Source of the DNA: Pyrrhoderma lamaoense | Taxonomy: Eukaryota; Basidiomycota; Agaricomycetes; Hymenochaetales; Hymenochaetaceae | Length of the DNA stretch: 64,000 bases | Assembly: GCA_002794735.1 (NCBI GenBank) | Contig: NBAZ01000005.1 | Coordinates: 1 to 64,000, forward strand | Reading direction: 5' to 3' | Shown here: positions 1-14,032 of the stretch, in pieces | Numbering within the stretch: the stretch's first letter is position 1 | Layout: every line of letters starts with the position of its first letter | Translations under genes and position numbers: made by a program | Notes under the pieces: model-generated | The model's input: only the letters and a program-made list of their open reading frames with translations | Databases searched by the model: none | Told to the model about the DNA's origin: nothing

Positions 1-550
1 ATGCCGGAAATCGCCACCATAACTTCTTCTACTTATCCTGTCCACAGAGCGCTGAAGTAGCCTTGCTATGTCATACTTAGTCACACGAGAATATTATCTC
101 AGACTATATAATTAATACACACATATGTGTATGTACGTACACTGTACCACAAGCTGATACACTAATAACATAGACGGTAGAATGGTAAAAGGTGAAATTG
201 CACAAATCACATCTATCACAGAATAGCTGAAAAGATTAAGAGTAAAGGTTGTATGGATGAGGAGCTGTAAGGGAGCTGAAACTGTAGTTCGTATTTGTTC
301 GTTTGAGTATCGTATTAGAGTTCGAGCGGGCAGAGGCGTAAAAATATAAAGAAGGAAGGAATGAGACAATTCCTACCCCGTATCAAAAGAAATCGCCGGT
401 CTAATCTGGTAAAATCACCATAACCGCCCAGCTCCTCAAATTTGCTCGACCTCATTTAACAAATCATACAGCAGAAAAAAAAACGGATGAGTAATAGAGA
501 GTGATGCAGTGCACAGTGTAGAGCAAAAAATCACTTTCATTCCTCATAGC
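1..550. other. intergenic sequence, no gene seen
   Basis: This stretch lies downstream of the minus-strand DBP2 stop codon. It contains only short open frames without recognisable protein character. It probably holds the DBP2 3' untranslated region at its right edge. I see no RNA gene or repeat in it. Confidence 0.5.
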
Positions 551-3295
<2,745 letters not shown>

Positions 3296-3974
3296 TATGA
3301 TAGTCTCAGAAGTTAGTATAAATGTATAGACGAAAATTAGAATAAGAGTTTTTGACGTATGGTAGGGGGCGCTGAGAAGGTGTTGACGGTTAAAGATAGG
3401 GACAAGAAGTGAAAATAATTCAGTTCAAATCCGCGTAAACAAAGAACTCCAAAAAAAGAAATATTGGGTGGCGCAAGCATATTCCGTCTTTGTAATTGTT
3501 TATTGTGGAAGTCATTACGATTAAATACTATAGTCTTAAGAAAAAGTACAGAAAATTAACATGAACGAGAGAGTATACATGCACGGTAGATATCAACCGA
3601 GAAAGATACACGAAAATATGATGATGCCGATGAACAAAACAATTATAGTCAGAAGATCCTTGTTAAGATGGATAACAGAAAAGAATTGGGTATGAAAGCA
3701 ACAGAAGGCAGAATTCCCTATAATTAAATTGGTCTAAAGTGAAGGATAGAGCGAGTGAGAGAGATGCGGCTGATATAGCACAGGTATACAAAGAAAGAAC
3801 GTCCAAAATGGGAAGGAGTAGTCGGTGTATAGATGGGACACAGGCACATCTTCGCGTTCTGCCCATTCGAGAAACGTCACAGCAGAACGATAAGATGCGG
3901 CAAGACAGATGATATGATGGGAGCTGTTGTAGTACGCATAGGTGTTGAAAATTAAAGTCCGTTGAGTCAGTTTG
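3296..3974. other. intergenic: DBP2 upstream region and RSR1-like 3' region
   Basis: No gene is seen here. The stretch holds the upstream region of DBP2 on its left and the 3' flank of the RSR1-like GTPase on its right. Short open frames are present but show no family signature. Confidence 0.5.
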
Positions 3975-4913
3975 TTACATAACTATACACTTGTCATGCT
4001 GTTTCTTTCGCTTTGGATCTGGAGGAAATCGTTCTCGTATCTGTCGAACTAAATCTTCGAAAACGTCATTCACATTCCAGTTCTTCTTTGCTGACGTTTC
4101 GTAGAACGGCAGACCCCACGAAGCTGAAATCTCTTGGATTTCCTTCCGGTCCACTTCACGCTCCGAGGTGAGGTCTGATTTGGTACCTACAACCACGATA
4201 GGCACTTTCTATTGTATTATTATAGTTAGTTCATATGAACGTGTTGATTAGACAGAGAAGCACCAGGCAAGGAAGATGAGTATACTCACATCACCTCTAA
4301 TTCGGAGGATCTGTTGTCTTAAATTATCGACCTCACGCAAAGTTGCCTTTTGGGTTAAGCTACAATATAATCAGTGTTCCATTATTATGGCTTTAAGGGA
4401 CCTCGGAAATGCACCTGAACACCAAGATGAAAGCCATCCCGGACTGATAGGAGGAAATGATCAGTGCGCAGTCCCATACTGAATTATAGGGAAATTATCT
4501 CACTTTGATGTACATCTCATTGAAGGCAGTGAACTGTTCTGCTCCAGCCGTGTCTAAGACCTCAAGCTATAAACAAATGGATGATCAGCGCAACTTCCAA
4601 GAAGGAACTTTGAGCAATGATGTTATACCTTTGTCCATTTGCCGTCAACATTGAATTCACGGCTGTATTCCTCTGGTTTAAGATAGTAAAACGTTTAGAC
4701 GCGACCTAAAGTACAAATTATTGACGGCACCTTCAATGGTAGGATCATAGCCATCGACAAAAATGTCTTTTACAAATCGGCAGGTCAGGGCTGATTTGCC
4801 GACGCCTCCCGCTGGAAAAGAGATAAGCTCCAAGGAATTAGATAAAAGTTCTGGTGCATACCTCCGAGAACAACTGCGAGAAAACGTGAGGAATTATTCG
4901 AGGAGTGTTTCAT
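3975..4913 (-). CDS. RSR1: Ras-family small GTPase, Rsr1/Rap-like
   Basis: This is a membrane-anchored GTP switch; Rsr1/Bud1 proteins guide polarity and growth-site choice in fungi. Spliced exons give a P-loop [11 protein letters not shown], an effector loop YDPTIEEEY, the switch II segment DTAGAEQF, a GTKSD guanine motif (a variant of NKxD), ETSAKK, and a C-terminal CIVM CAAX box for prenylation. DTAGxEQF followed by FNEMYIK is closer to Rap/Rsr1 (normally Thr at the third-last position) than to Ras (Gln). Here that residue is Ala. Six short introns are inferred. I chose the start at [11 protein letters not shown]. An upstream ATG near 5050 could add an extra N-terminal exon that joins through a GT donor. 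The Rsr1 subfamily is inferred; Ras superfamily membership is certain. Confidence 0.85.
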
Positions 4914-5304
4914 AAGAAAAGTAGATAAGTTTAACTGAGGATGATGGTAAGAGGAGAAGAAGGCATACCAAACCGAGCCCAAGGGGAGGAACTAGTTCTT
5001 CGTCTCGATCTACTTCTTCTAGTCCTCCCAGCCGGAGCCTGAGACTGTTCATCACCCGTTCCGATCGCCAGCGCGGAAAATTATGATAAAGATTATGATT
5101 ATTAGTGGGTTTTTGTAGATTACGATGTAAGCAATGAGAAAGTCAGAGTGTAAAATGAAAGAGAGAAAAGATAGGAAAAATTGTGTTGTATAAAGGAGAG
5201 AATAAAGGGGTTGAAACGCTATAGTTTGGCGAAGTAGTAGCAGCGAACTTTAGCGCTACCAAGGCGGCGCGTCGCACTCGGCTTATTTTTTGCCGTTGAC
5301 CACC
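4914..5304. promoter_or_regulatory. divergent promoter region, RSR1-like / cyclophilin
   Basis: The two start codons face away from each other about 390 bases apart, so this interval must hold the 5' regions of both genes. A minus-strand ATG near 5050 may provide an alternative first exon for the GTPase. No specific factor site was recognised. Confidence 0.5.
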
Positions 5305-6955
5305 ATGGTCGCTCCTCGTGTTTTCCTAGATTTTACAGTCGACGGTGCACCAATTGGGAGGTAACGTAACTATTCTCGAATATTTTCAATGCACGTTGAT
5401 AATAATAACGAACATAATAGGGTCATTTTTGAACTTTATAATGTCTCTGCTCCAAAAACCGTTGAGAAGTTTGTCCCATATTCTTCGCTCTTTTGCTACA
5501 TCTGCTGCTTCTCTAACAGATTTTTTCTTCTTAGTTTCAGGGCATTGTGTACTGGAGAGAAGGGAATCTCTCATATATCCCAGATTCCTTTGTACTACAA
5601 GAACTGCCTAATACACCGTGTCATTCCGGACTTTATGATTCAAGGCGGAGATTTCACAAAACGCAATGGCACAGGGGGTGAATCAATTTATGGGACCCCG
5701 TTTGCAGATGAGGACCTTTCAAGGCCTGTGGATGAACCTGGGTGAGTCGCTATACTCTGAATTAGCCGTCTCAACTTTCTATCCAAATCGTCTTGAGCAT
5801 TCTGTGAATAAACCACCAGTTCTCGTACCTATGCGCGTATTACTGTGTTGTATACCCTGAAAAAGGCTTGATCCGACCTAAACTTAGGTGTCCAGAGTGG
5901 ATAGAAGGGATTCGCTCAATTTGTAACTGGCAAGTTCCGCTATTAATAGTGAAGGGGGAGACCAATTACATATCAGCTGCCAATCTAGACGATGAATTTC
6001 GTTCTACATGGTCGTTATTACAATTTAGAACCGCTTGTTCGGATTGTTTCTTCTCAATGCTTTGATACTGCTGGGAAATTACCAGACCTCTAGCTCATCT
6101 GAAGAAATACCATGTGCTATGTTACCTTGAAAACGAATACTAACAAGAATCTTTCATAGGCTCCTCGTCATGGCAAACAAGGGGCCAAATACAAATGGCT
6201 CTCAGTTCTTTATCACACTTCGTCCTTGTCCTCACTTAAACGGAAAACATGTTGTTTTTGGACGTGTAATCCGCGGATTTGAAGAAGTTGTAAAACGAAT
6301 CGCAACACTTCCCACAGATGCGAAAGACCGTCCGAGTGCACCCGTAGTCATCTCTAGTTGCGGTGAACTCGAACTTCGTCGACCTCCTCCCCGTCAGCCT
6401 TCACGGTCGCAGAGTGTTAGTACAGAGGGAAGCGAGAGGAGTAGAGGGAGGAAAAGGAGGAAAGAATCTCCTTCAAGATCGAGATCAAGATCAATAAATA
6501 GTTCTGATTCTCGCTCAAGATCAAGAAGCCGCTCACTTTCAAGATCAAGGTCGAATTCAGGATCACGTTCTATGAGCTCCAGTGATTCCGAAGCAGAAGC
6601 TCGTCGAAGGCGTAAGGAAAGAAAGCGTCTTCGCAGGGAAAAGAAAAAGGAGAAGAAAGCTAAAAAAGAAAAGAAGAAACACCGGCCACGGTCTCCCTCC
6701 GACTCTCCTAAACAAAATAATCCTTCAGATGGGCGAAAACCTCATGAGGAGACGGAGGAAGAATATGATGCTCGATTAGAAAGAGAAGAACGAGAGCGTA
6801 TAGAAGCTGCTCGGAAGCGTGAGCTCGAAGAAATTAAGAAGCGCTATGCAGAGGAACACGAGAGGGCCGGAACACGAGATGGGATACGGTATAAGGGCCG
6901 CGGACGAATGAAGTTCATAGACCCAGAAATGCAATCAAGAAGAAGGCATTACTAG
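5305..6955 (+). CDS. peptidyl-prolyl cis-trans isomerase (cyclophilin) with RS-rich C-terminal domain
   Basis: This is a cyclophilin that catalyses prolyl isomerisation; RS-domain cyclophilins associate with the spliceosome. The start sits in a good context (caccATGG). The N-terminal exons read VFLDFTVDG, then [20 protein letters not shown], and after the last intron [16 protein letters not shown] with the canonical catalytic-core residues. The C-terminal half (from about 6400) is a run of RSRSRS-type dipeptides, then a Lys/Arg/Glu-rich segment ending in a GRGRMKF-like tail, as in SR-cyclophilins of the CYP63/SRCyp class. Introns are short except one of 418 nt (5742-6159), placed between DEPG and LLVMANKG. 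That long intron contains small open frames but nothing recognisable. No frame break was found. Confidence 0.93.
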
Positions 6956-7532
6956 CTTCTTTTTTCATCATACACTGTAAGCTGGGTTAACTATCTGTAA
7001 CTCAGTTCTGGTTATCTCTCTTTTCTTGTGTATCGTGTATACTTTTTGTCATTCAAGTTTCTGCCTGGCACTTCCCATGGCAGTGCTGATATTTTATTCC
7101 GATGTATGATCATCACATGAGAAGTGTATCATAGAGATAATTGTGTCCTATCCAGGTTTAGACTGTTGTAAGATGATTTGACAGAACCTATTTTTTTTCG
7201 GAAAAGGAGTGTAATTTTCTCATGGCTAGCTACAAAAACACTTATCGAGAAGAATTAGTACTAGTGACAGGATCCGTAATGGTCATGCTAACGACAACAA
7301 AAGAGGACAATCAACCAAGCTGAAAGACCAGGGGTGTTGAAAATGAGATAACTAATAGACAGACATGGTGATGGACAATACATAGGAAGGAAAAAGTAAA
7401 CCGACGAGCGAGAGCAACTAAGCAAACGGACGAATTGGAAAGTAAGCAGAGAGAAAACAAAAAAAAAATTTAGACCAATACATGTAACTACCTGTAGTAC
7501 AACTTTTTAGAACAAATTATGCATAATTCCAT
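6956..7532. other. convergent 3' region, no gene seen
   Basis: This interval lies between two convergent stop codons, those of the cyclophilin and eIF4B. It is AT-rich with short A/T homopolymers and should hold both 3' untranslated regions and their polyadenylation signals. Nothing else is apparent. Confidence 0.5.
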
Positions 7533-9496
7533 TTATACAGAAGTTTCTTCCAATTTTTCAGTCACTTCTTCTACGCTTGACTTTTCTTTTGGTGCTTCTG
7601 ATATGCTATCTTTCCTACCCGCAGCAGCACTAGCAAAACTGAATGTGGGCCTTACACTAGATGAGGTAGTTACAGGGGCAGGTGCGGGGGTTGCTGCTGT
7701 AGCTGTTGTCGGAGATGCTGCCTCTCCGCTCGAAGATGTTGGTGAACGGACGGCGTCATTAGTACTCGGGCGTGGACGAGCCTGACGAGAACTCTGGCGG
7801 GACATCGAATGCTGGGAGACTTTCTCTTTGATATCTTCTTTCTCCTTTTCTATTTTCTCCATAACTTGTGCTTCACGAGCACTAACATCTACGGGTCTAA
7901 TAATCAAAGTTAAGCTACTTAATACAAAACAATGCAAACAAAAGAACATACTTGGCCGCGCCAAATGGATTCGACTTCGTTGACGAAAAGCCAGCAGATT
8001 TAGGAGATGAAAGGGGAGTAGCCTGCGATGAAGCACTACTAGAACGCGGAAGTAGTTCGAGTTTTCGTCGTCCCATTTGAGGAGTAGGTGGTACTGAGTT
8101 ACCCGCTAAATTATAGTAGCGAATTAAATTTCTTATCTCTTGGTATACTAACAGACTTACGGGAAGTAGTTTGGCGAGTCGGCCTAGGTCTTCTCCAATC
8201 ACCCTCATCTGGCAAGCTTGGAGGGGGTCCCATTTCACTTTTTCCCCTCATAGATCCAAATCGACTACCTGGGCGACTATCTGAGTCCTGGGCTGGTTTG
8301 AACTTGCTACCAATGACCCATTTCTCTTCGGTATCCGCAGGGCTTAGATCGCCCTCAGGTGTAGGAGTAGAGAAACCTGAGCCTCGTCTTTTGTTTTGGG
8401 GATTTTCCGGTTCGGCGGCGAAGCGAGCAAGTCGATTGGAACGCCAGTCACTGTTATTTTCCGAAGCAGACTCCCGAGCTTCTGAGTTAGATATTCCATC
8501 GTATCGCCTGCGGCTACCGTCGCGACCTCCATCACGTCCTGGAAGATCTGGCAAGGGACCTTCACGTCTCCAGTTCCCGAAAACTTCTCATCGTCAAAAG
8601 ATCCTCCGCCTGGACGTTCTTTCGCTGAACAGAGAAGTGTAGGTAAGGAGAGCATATATTTAGAAAATGGAGCTTACGGGGCTCAGCAACATTAACACGA
8701 ATAGTACGATTATTGAACGCCTTAAAGTTTGAAAGATTAGAAACAAGACCCCAGACTAACGATAGACAACATACAGCCCCATTCTTATTCAACGCTTCTT
8801 TCAATCCTTCAACTGTATTGAATTCAACATACCCAAAACCCTTTGGTTTATCCTCGCGGTCACGAATAATTTTTGCGGACTTAACCTGATGATAAAGTTG
8901 GTAACTCAACCTTCTATGGATACCTCATAGTATTCAGGTGAGTCACGTACTTCGTCAGCTGTCCCAAAGTAATCTCCTAGCTGCTTTTCAGTGAGATCGA
9001 AAGCCAAATTTCCGACAAAAGCTGTGTAAGGGGGCTGAGTGGGTAATGGAACCTCAGCGCGGGAGGTGCGGGACCACGGTCAGCTGTGAACCGGTGAGAT
9101 AAATGTCTGGTACTTCACGTCAGCTTAGTTGAGACTGTGATTCTTACGTTTAGAGGAGAGAAAATCGTCGCCTCTTCGACTATATCCCCTGTCTCCCGCC
9201 CTGTCATCCGTTCTCGGTGCAGCTGCATAATTTATAGTTAGTGCGATGATATAAAAAGCGCTTCAAGTATAGTCAAGAAATGAGACACTCACGAGCGGTG
9301 GGAAGGGAGTCCATTTCGTCTGCCCATGACCCTAGGGCTAAAGACGTGGCTTAGTACGACAGACAGGCGCATAGATGCTACAGATACTGACTGCTATCCC
9401 CCAGGAATTCATTTAATGACATTTTCTGCTTTTTGGGAGCTTATAAGATGTTAGAATATAAGCTGGGTTCACTATTCTAGAATGGAGCTTACCCAT
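7533..9496 (-). CDS. TIF3: translation initiation factor eIF4B, RRM protein (frame broken twice as read)
   Basis: eIF4B stimulates eIF4A helicase activity and mRNA recruitment to the 40S subunit. The first exon is only ATGG (9493-9496). A 53-nt intron (9440-9492) follows, and the splice gives MAPKKQKMSLNEFLGD, the conserved eIF4B N-terminus. Next come a Trp/Asp segment, PLPTQPPYTAFVGNLAFDL opening a single RRM, a KGFGYVEF RNP1, then DDEKFSG, WRREGPLPDLPG repeats rich in Arg/Asp/Gly, PFGAAKPVDVSARE, and a Ser/Ala/Thr-rich tail. Two places need one extra base to keep frame: near 9061-9063 (GGG run, just before the RRM) and near 8573-8577 (between KFSG and WRREG). Conserved eIF4B sequence lies on both sides of each, so I favour sequence errors over a pseudogene. 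A longer intron ending at ACACAG could bypass the first break but would delete part of the RRM. Confidence 0.88.
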
Positions 9497-9860
9497 AATT
9501 GCAAGTTTTTGTTTATTTTCTGAGTAAACTGAGGTTGGGAGATGTCAGTGAGCGGGTGAGGCTTAAGACGGTGCTGAGCGAGATCATCTCAAAATTCTCA
9601 CCCTTATGTAATCCTAACTATGCATATATTCTCGATCACTCATTCTGAGCAAAGTAAACTGTTAATAATTGCAATTCTCGCCGTTTATTCAAACGTTGTA
9701 AAACAGGAAGAACAAAGCAACCAAAAACACAACAAGGAAAGCAAAATTATGAAATACAATGTGTCATGAGCGTATGTGTTGTATACGTACAATTTACGGT
9801 ACAGATACATGACATGCCTGAAATCAAAATAGGAACACTGTGTTACGATAATAACCCCGA

Positions 9861-10577
9861 TCATAGGAATCGGATGGCCAGATAAGCACAAAAAAGCAGC
9901 GTATACACGTTGATTTTGAATGCCGATGCACTTGAAGAAGCTTGTGTCGTAGGTGTAGAAGTAGACTCACTTGTGCTCGAAATTAAACTAGTGATCGTAC
10001 TCTGGCTCTGGCTAGTTGGAGACGTAGCACTCGCATCTACTGTTGATACCAGAATGGGTTCAAGTTGAACAGATATAGTTCCAGTTCGTGTTCCTAATTC
10101 TGTACTTCCGCCCACAGCAACACCAGACTCAACAGCACATACGGCAATAGACTGGGCGTCTATAGTACATTGGGCATTGAATGATACTGTAGCATCATCA
10201 CCTGGCACAATAGCCAATTCAGATATATGAGAGTTATCTTCAACCAGGGTTACTAGTCGAAGCTTGATTTAAGCATGGGATGAATCGTTAGCTGTAATAG
10301 AAGCATAAATCCTCACTGGTAACTGGGGCGCCTTCTGAGCCTGCGGTTGGAGAAGCAGAAAGGATATATGTAGTCCCATCTGGGCCAATTCCTGCTATCT
10401 GCCCTTCTAGGCTACCTTCACCAGTAACTACAGGAAAGAGAGAGACTGTTGCTCCCTGAGCATGTGCGCCTAAGGGAGTAGTGAGTTCAGAACACTCTCG
10501 AAAAGAGATCAAGGGAACTCACTAGATAGCAGGCAAAAGTATAGGGATATTACAATTGCTAGTTGGGGAATGGTCAT
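9861..10577 (-). CDS. small secreted Ser/Thr-rich protein, probable GPI-anchored cell-surface protein
   Basis: I do not recognise a named family. Three exons give a roughly 200-residue protein. It starts with a hydrophobic signal peptide (MTIPQLAIVISLYFCLLSS) with likely cleavage after an AHA-Q type site. The mature domain starts GATVSLFPVV and contains GPDGTTY and three cysteines. After it come a Ser/Thr-rich linker and a hydrophobic C-terminus (INVYTLLFCAYLAIRFL) that looks like a GPI-attachment signal. Intron 1 lies just before the AHA site. Intron 2 joins VT to ITLVEDN if the GACTAG acceptor is used. Ser/Thr-rich GPI proteins of this form are common in mushroom-forming fungi; cell-wall location is inferred. 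No frame break was found. Confidence 0.7.
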
Positions 10578-12987
10578 CTTGTGTCAACAAGTTTCGAAGA
10601 CGGTGGAAGAGAGTCAAGGTGACTATTCCACAACGAGGCTGTTGGGTGGGACTGGGCATCATCAGCGAGTTGAGTAATGGTGACCATGCCTTTAATGTCT
10701 AGCGAAGTTATCCTGTATTTCAAATAACCGAAGGATCGACCTAGAAGGATACATGTATACGTATGAGTGATCAGTCTTCCCGCGAGTGTCTTGATATATA
10801 TTACAATACTATAAGTTACTGACTCTATGTTTCTTTCTTTCCCTGTTTTGAATCTTGAAAAATTTTGGTACCATTCGAAGGAGTGTTCTCTGATATTTGT
10901 CTGACTAAGCATTATTAATCATGTAGCATGTTTCTTTGAACTACGTGCGGTTTTATGATTCCAGTCACAACATCACGAAACCTCAATAATACTGAGGTAC
11001 AGTGCTTATATAGTAGTATGCTTCTAACATAATAATTCGGCGCGAAAGCAGTAGGCAGAGTACTTGAACTCGAGACTGATCTGTCCATAGTATTTTCCAT
11101 AAACCATTGTTCGTTCAATGCTTTCAAAGCTGTAATAGGGACCTTGCACAGTAGAGTATAATATACTAGCATATATATATACGTATGTGTGTGTGTGCTA
11201 TGAATTCCGGATATGAGATATGGCGAAAAATTCTTAGTAATAATTGAATTTAATGACTTCGGAAGCAAAATGGATATTTATTTGTAAATGTTTGCAATTA
11301 TGTATGCATATATATATATATATTATGTGGCTGTCAATGACAGTCATGGGTTTATAAGCGGTTTATACCAGTACCAAGAAATAGAGTCATCGAGGAAATA
11401 ACATGATGCGATACCCCCTCCCATGGAACTTGTAGCCGATATTAGGTAACCAATTTGCCCACTTACAGGACTACCTCAAAGAAGACCTTCTTTGACTCAC
11501 ATCTCGATTAGAATCTATATAGGGGCTACGAGGACAAGAAGTAGACAGTTTGAGCCTTCAGAAAGTATCTCTTTGTCTCTGGATCTTGTCCATGTATGCG
11601 CCACTTTGAAAACATGCTTGTTCTGTGTGCCGAGCGTGACATTTAGTATCGTAAAGACGCCTATATGTCACGCTTGCTCCTCGCTTTATACATGCGCTCT
11701 TTGTTCTTCAATTTATATCATCCTTACTCTTCGCCCTGCCAAGTTCCTAGTCATGAATCGCCCCGGCGCTCACTAAATGCTTACTTTCTATTCCGCTCTC
11801 ATGTGTACAGCAGCAGCCAACTTCCCAAGACTCTCAACCAATGCAACATCTCCAGACTTACAGCCCAGATGTAGTCAAACTTATCAACTGAAGAGCGAAA
11901 CTACTTCCATAAGTTATCTCAAGAACAGAGGCAAACTGCTGAGAGGCAGCGATTTCCTGAAGCAGATAGATGAAGTGTAACACTCTCAGGTCTTTCTTTG
12001 TACGTGTCCTAACCTTGAGTATCAATCGTCTTCTAATGACACCTCCGAATCTAGGTGATGATTTTACATTGCCCCTACTTCGTTCTGCACAGAGTTTCTC
12101 ATGTCGTGCTAGGTGAGACATATTCTACATGTCCAAATCATATGGATGCGTCTCTCGAGAAAGTCACTCATTCATGATCGTCAGGCTATCATCCATTGAA
12201 TCTATTGACTGAATCCTCCTTTTATGTATGTGAACATTCAAATATGATATTCCATATAACTGATTAACGTCAGGATATAACATGTAACTTCATCGTTTCT
12301 CATATTTCTGGTCCAATCTCTTCCACAAAGAGCAGGACGACACAGCGATCGATAGATTGCATGCATCTACAAATAATTATTCACTTTGATTGGAATTTTC
12401 TTTTCGTTTGACTATGTATGTGTATTGGAACTGTAACTTGTAGCATTGAGCTTCTATATATGTGTGCGTTTGATTAACTGAAGCCCATCGGTTTCCCGGA
12501 TTGCGCCCAAACAAAGAGCTCCGTAAATGTCACATAAACTACATTAAAGAGGATCCACTCAGATAGAATAATAAACATCACTAACTGAGTTGTATAGGCA
12601 TGTTCCTTGAACTTGGGCAAGCTACGTCATGATGCATATATGAGTTTATAAACTTACCTCCCAACATTTGAGACTCTCGTCGTCTTTAGGTGCTTGCCGT
12701 AATGTAATGCAGAGCCATGTCACGAAAGGCGATAGACCCTGTAACTGGTGGTGACTTACTTTTCCTGTGGGCCAAATGGGCTGATCCATTATGATTATAT
12801 GCGCTTTCATTTGTATCATGTATTGCTATTATTTTATTGACTATATATACTATGATAATTCCTATCAATATTATTATCAACCATAACAGCTAGTATTACA
12901 TGATCCGTTCGTGGGATGATGTGATGTCGTGGAGGGAGATGCTAGCCCATATTTGGACTTGCCTCGAAGTGATTATAGCACATAGTT
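10578..12987. other. gene-poor interval with dinucleotide repeats
   Basis: No convincing gene was found in about 2.4 kb. It holds short AT and GT dinucleotide tracts near 11168-11200 and 11303-11325. On the minus strand a 64-codon frame at 12686-12880 starts with a hydrophobic helix, and GTAAGT-like donors occur near 12768 and 12659, so a small spliced gene cannot be excluded. Homology is not apparent. Confidence 0.4.
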
Positions 12988-14032
12988 TTGTCTCAGCTAA
13001 GTTACCACCGAAAGAAATCTTCAGCAGCGTACATCTCTATGCATATAAAAGTGGAGAATATGAGAGTGGAATATACAGAAAGTAGGCTATCCAAGCTTTC
13101 AAACGACATCACTTTTGTACCCATTGCATTGTCTTCCCTCCGAAACTATGCTGCTATCCGAACTGCGCGTGACAGCCAAGTAACGGGTACGTCACATCGT
13201 TACATATGATTTCTGTTATTGTCATCTACTAACAGTAACAAATACTATGATACTTCAATTGACCAGTCAAGCCACAGGAAAGGACACGCCGGTAGCAAAT
13301 GCTTTCTTCGTATTTCGATCGGATTTTCTTAAGAGTATTCCAGATGACATACACCAGAGTGTGGTATCTTCCCGTTCTGGAGAAATATGGAGAAGTCTGT
13401 CTCCTGAGGAGCAGTCTGTGTATTATGCAATAGCTGAAGAACGGAAGGATAGAATGGAGAGGAAGGACCTCTTCCAGTAGTAAAGCGGAAGCGGACGCGG
13501 ACGAAGAAGAGAGCTGTCTCAACTTCAACTTCAGGAACATCCTCCCAATCTGATCTTGAGATCATGAGTAGTCCTAGTGAAGGGAGCGGACGCACACCGT
13601 CTCCAACACCTTTCACACCTTCATATTTAATCTCTACCTTGGTAAGTGACACGATATATCGAGTATACATTATCTACTCATCTTACTCACTCTTATGTAG
13701 CTGCATCATGATGTATCTCACCCAGATAGCTCGCTCAATATTCCTGCGTCAGCTGTCCCTCAGTCCATATTAGCATATGGTACATCAAGGTATAAATATA
13801 TCATTTCCACAAGTCGTCTATAGCATTTCTCACTATTCTTACCAGTGTTTCCGAGACCGACCCAATATCTGAGGAGATACTCGCAATCATCAACTCTATC
13901 CCGATGCCACTGGAGAATATGGGTGATCTTCCAGAGCTTGACTGTCTCAACTCACTCTTGATGGGCCTTGACCTTGAACCTTCGAGTGATTCTGTAGACT
14001 GGAGCGATATAATTCCAGCCTCCCTTCTCTAA
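12988..14032 (+). CDS. HMG-box transcription factor-like gene (one frame break as read)
   Basis: The spliced frame contains an HMG box: TPVANAFFVFRSDF, then GEIWRSLSPEEQSVYYAIAEE. This is the MATA_HMG/SOX-like type of DNA-binding domain. The 5' part is uncertain: an open frame from 12988 joins through a short intron (acceptor CTAACAG before 13235) into the box. After MERKD the frame runs into a stop, but one extra base near 13467-13470 continues into PLPVVKRKRTRTKKRAV, a basic segment right after the box as expected. Two further exons end at IIPASLL with an acidic tail resembling an activation domain. The gene may be real with a sequence error or a recent pseudogene. It lies next to the duplicated 14.4-16.8 kb segment. 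No homeodomain or pheromone-receptor partner is nearby, so a mating-type role is not supported. Confidence 0.65.
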
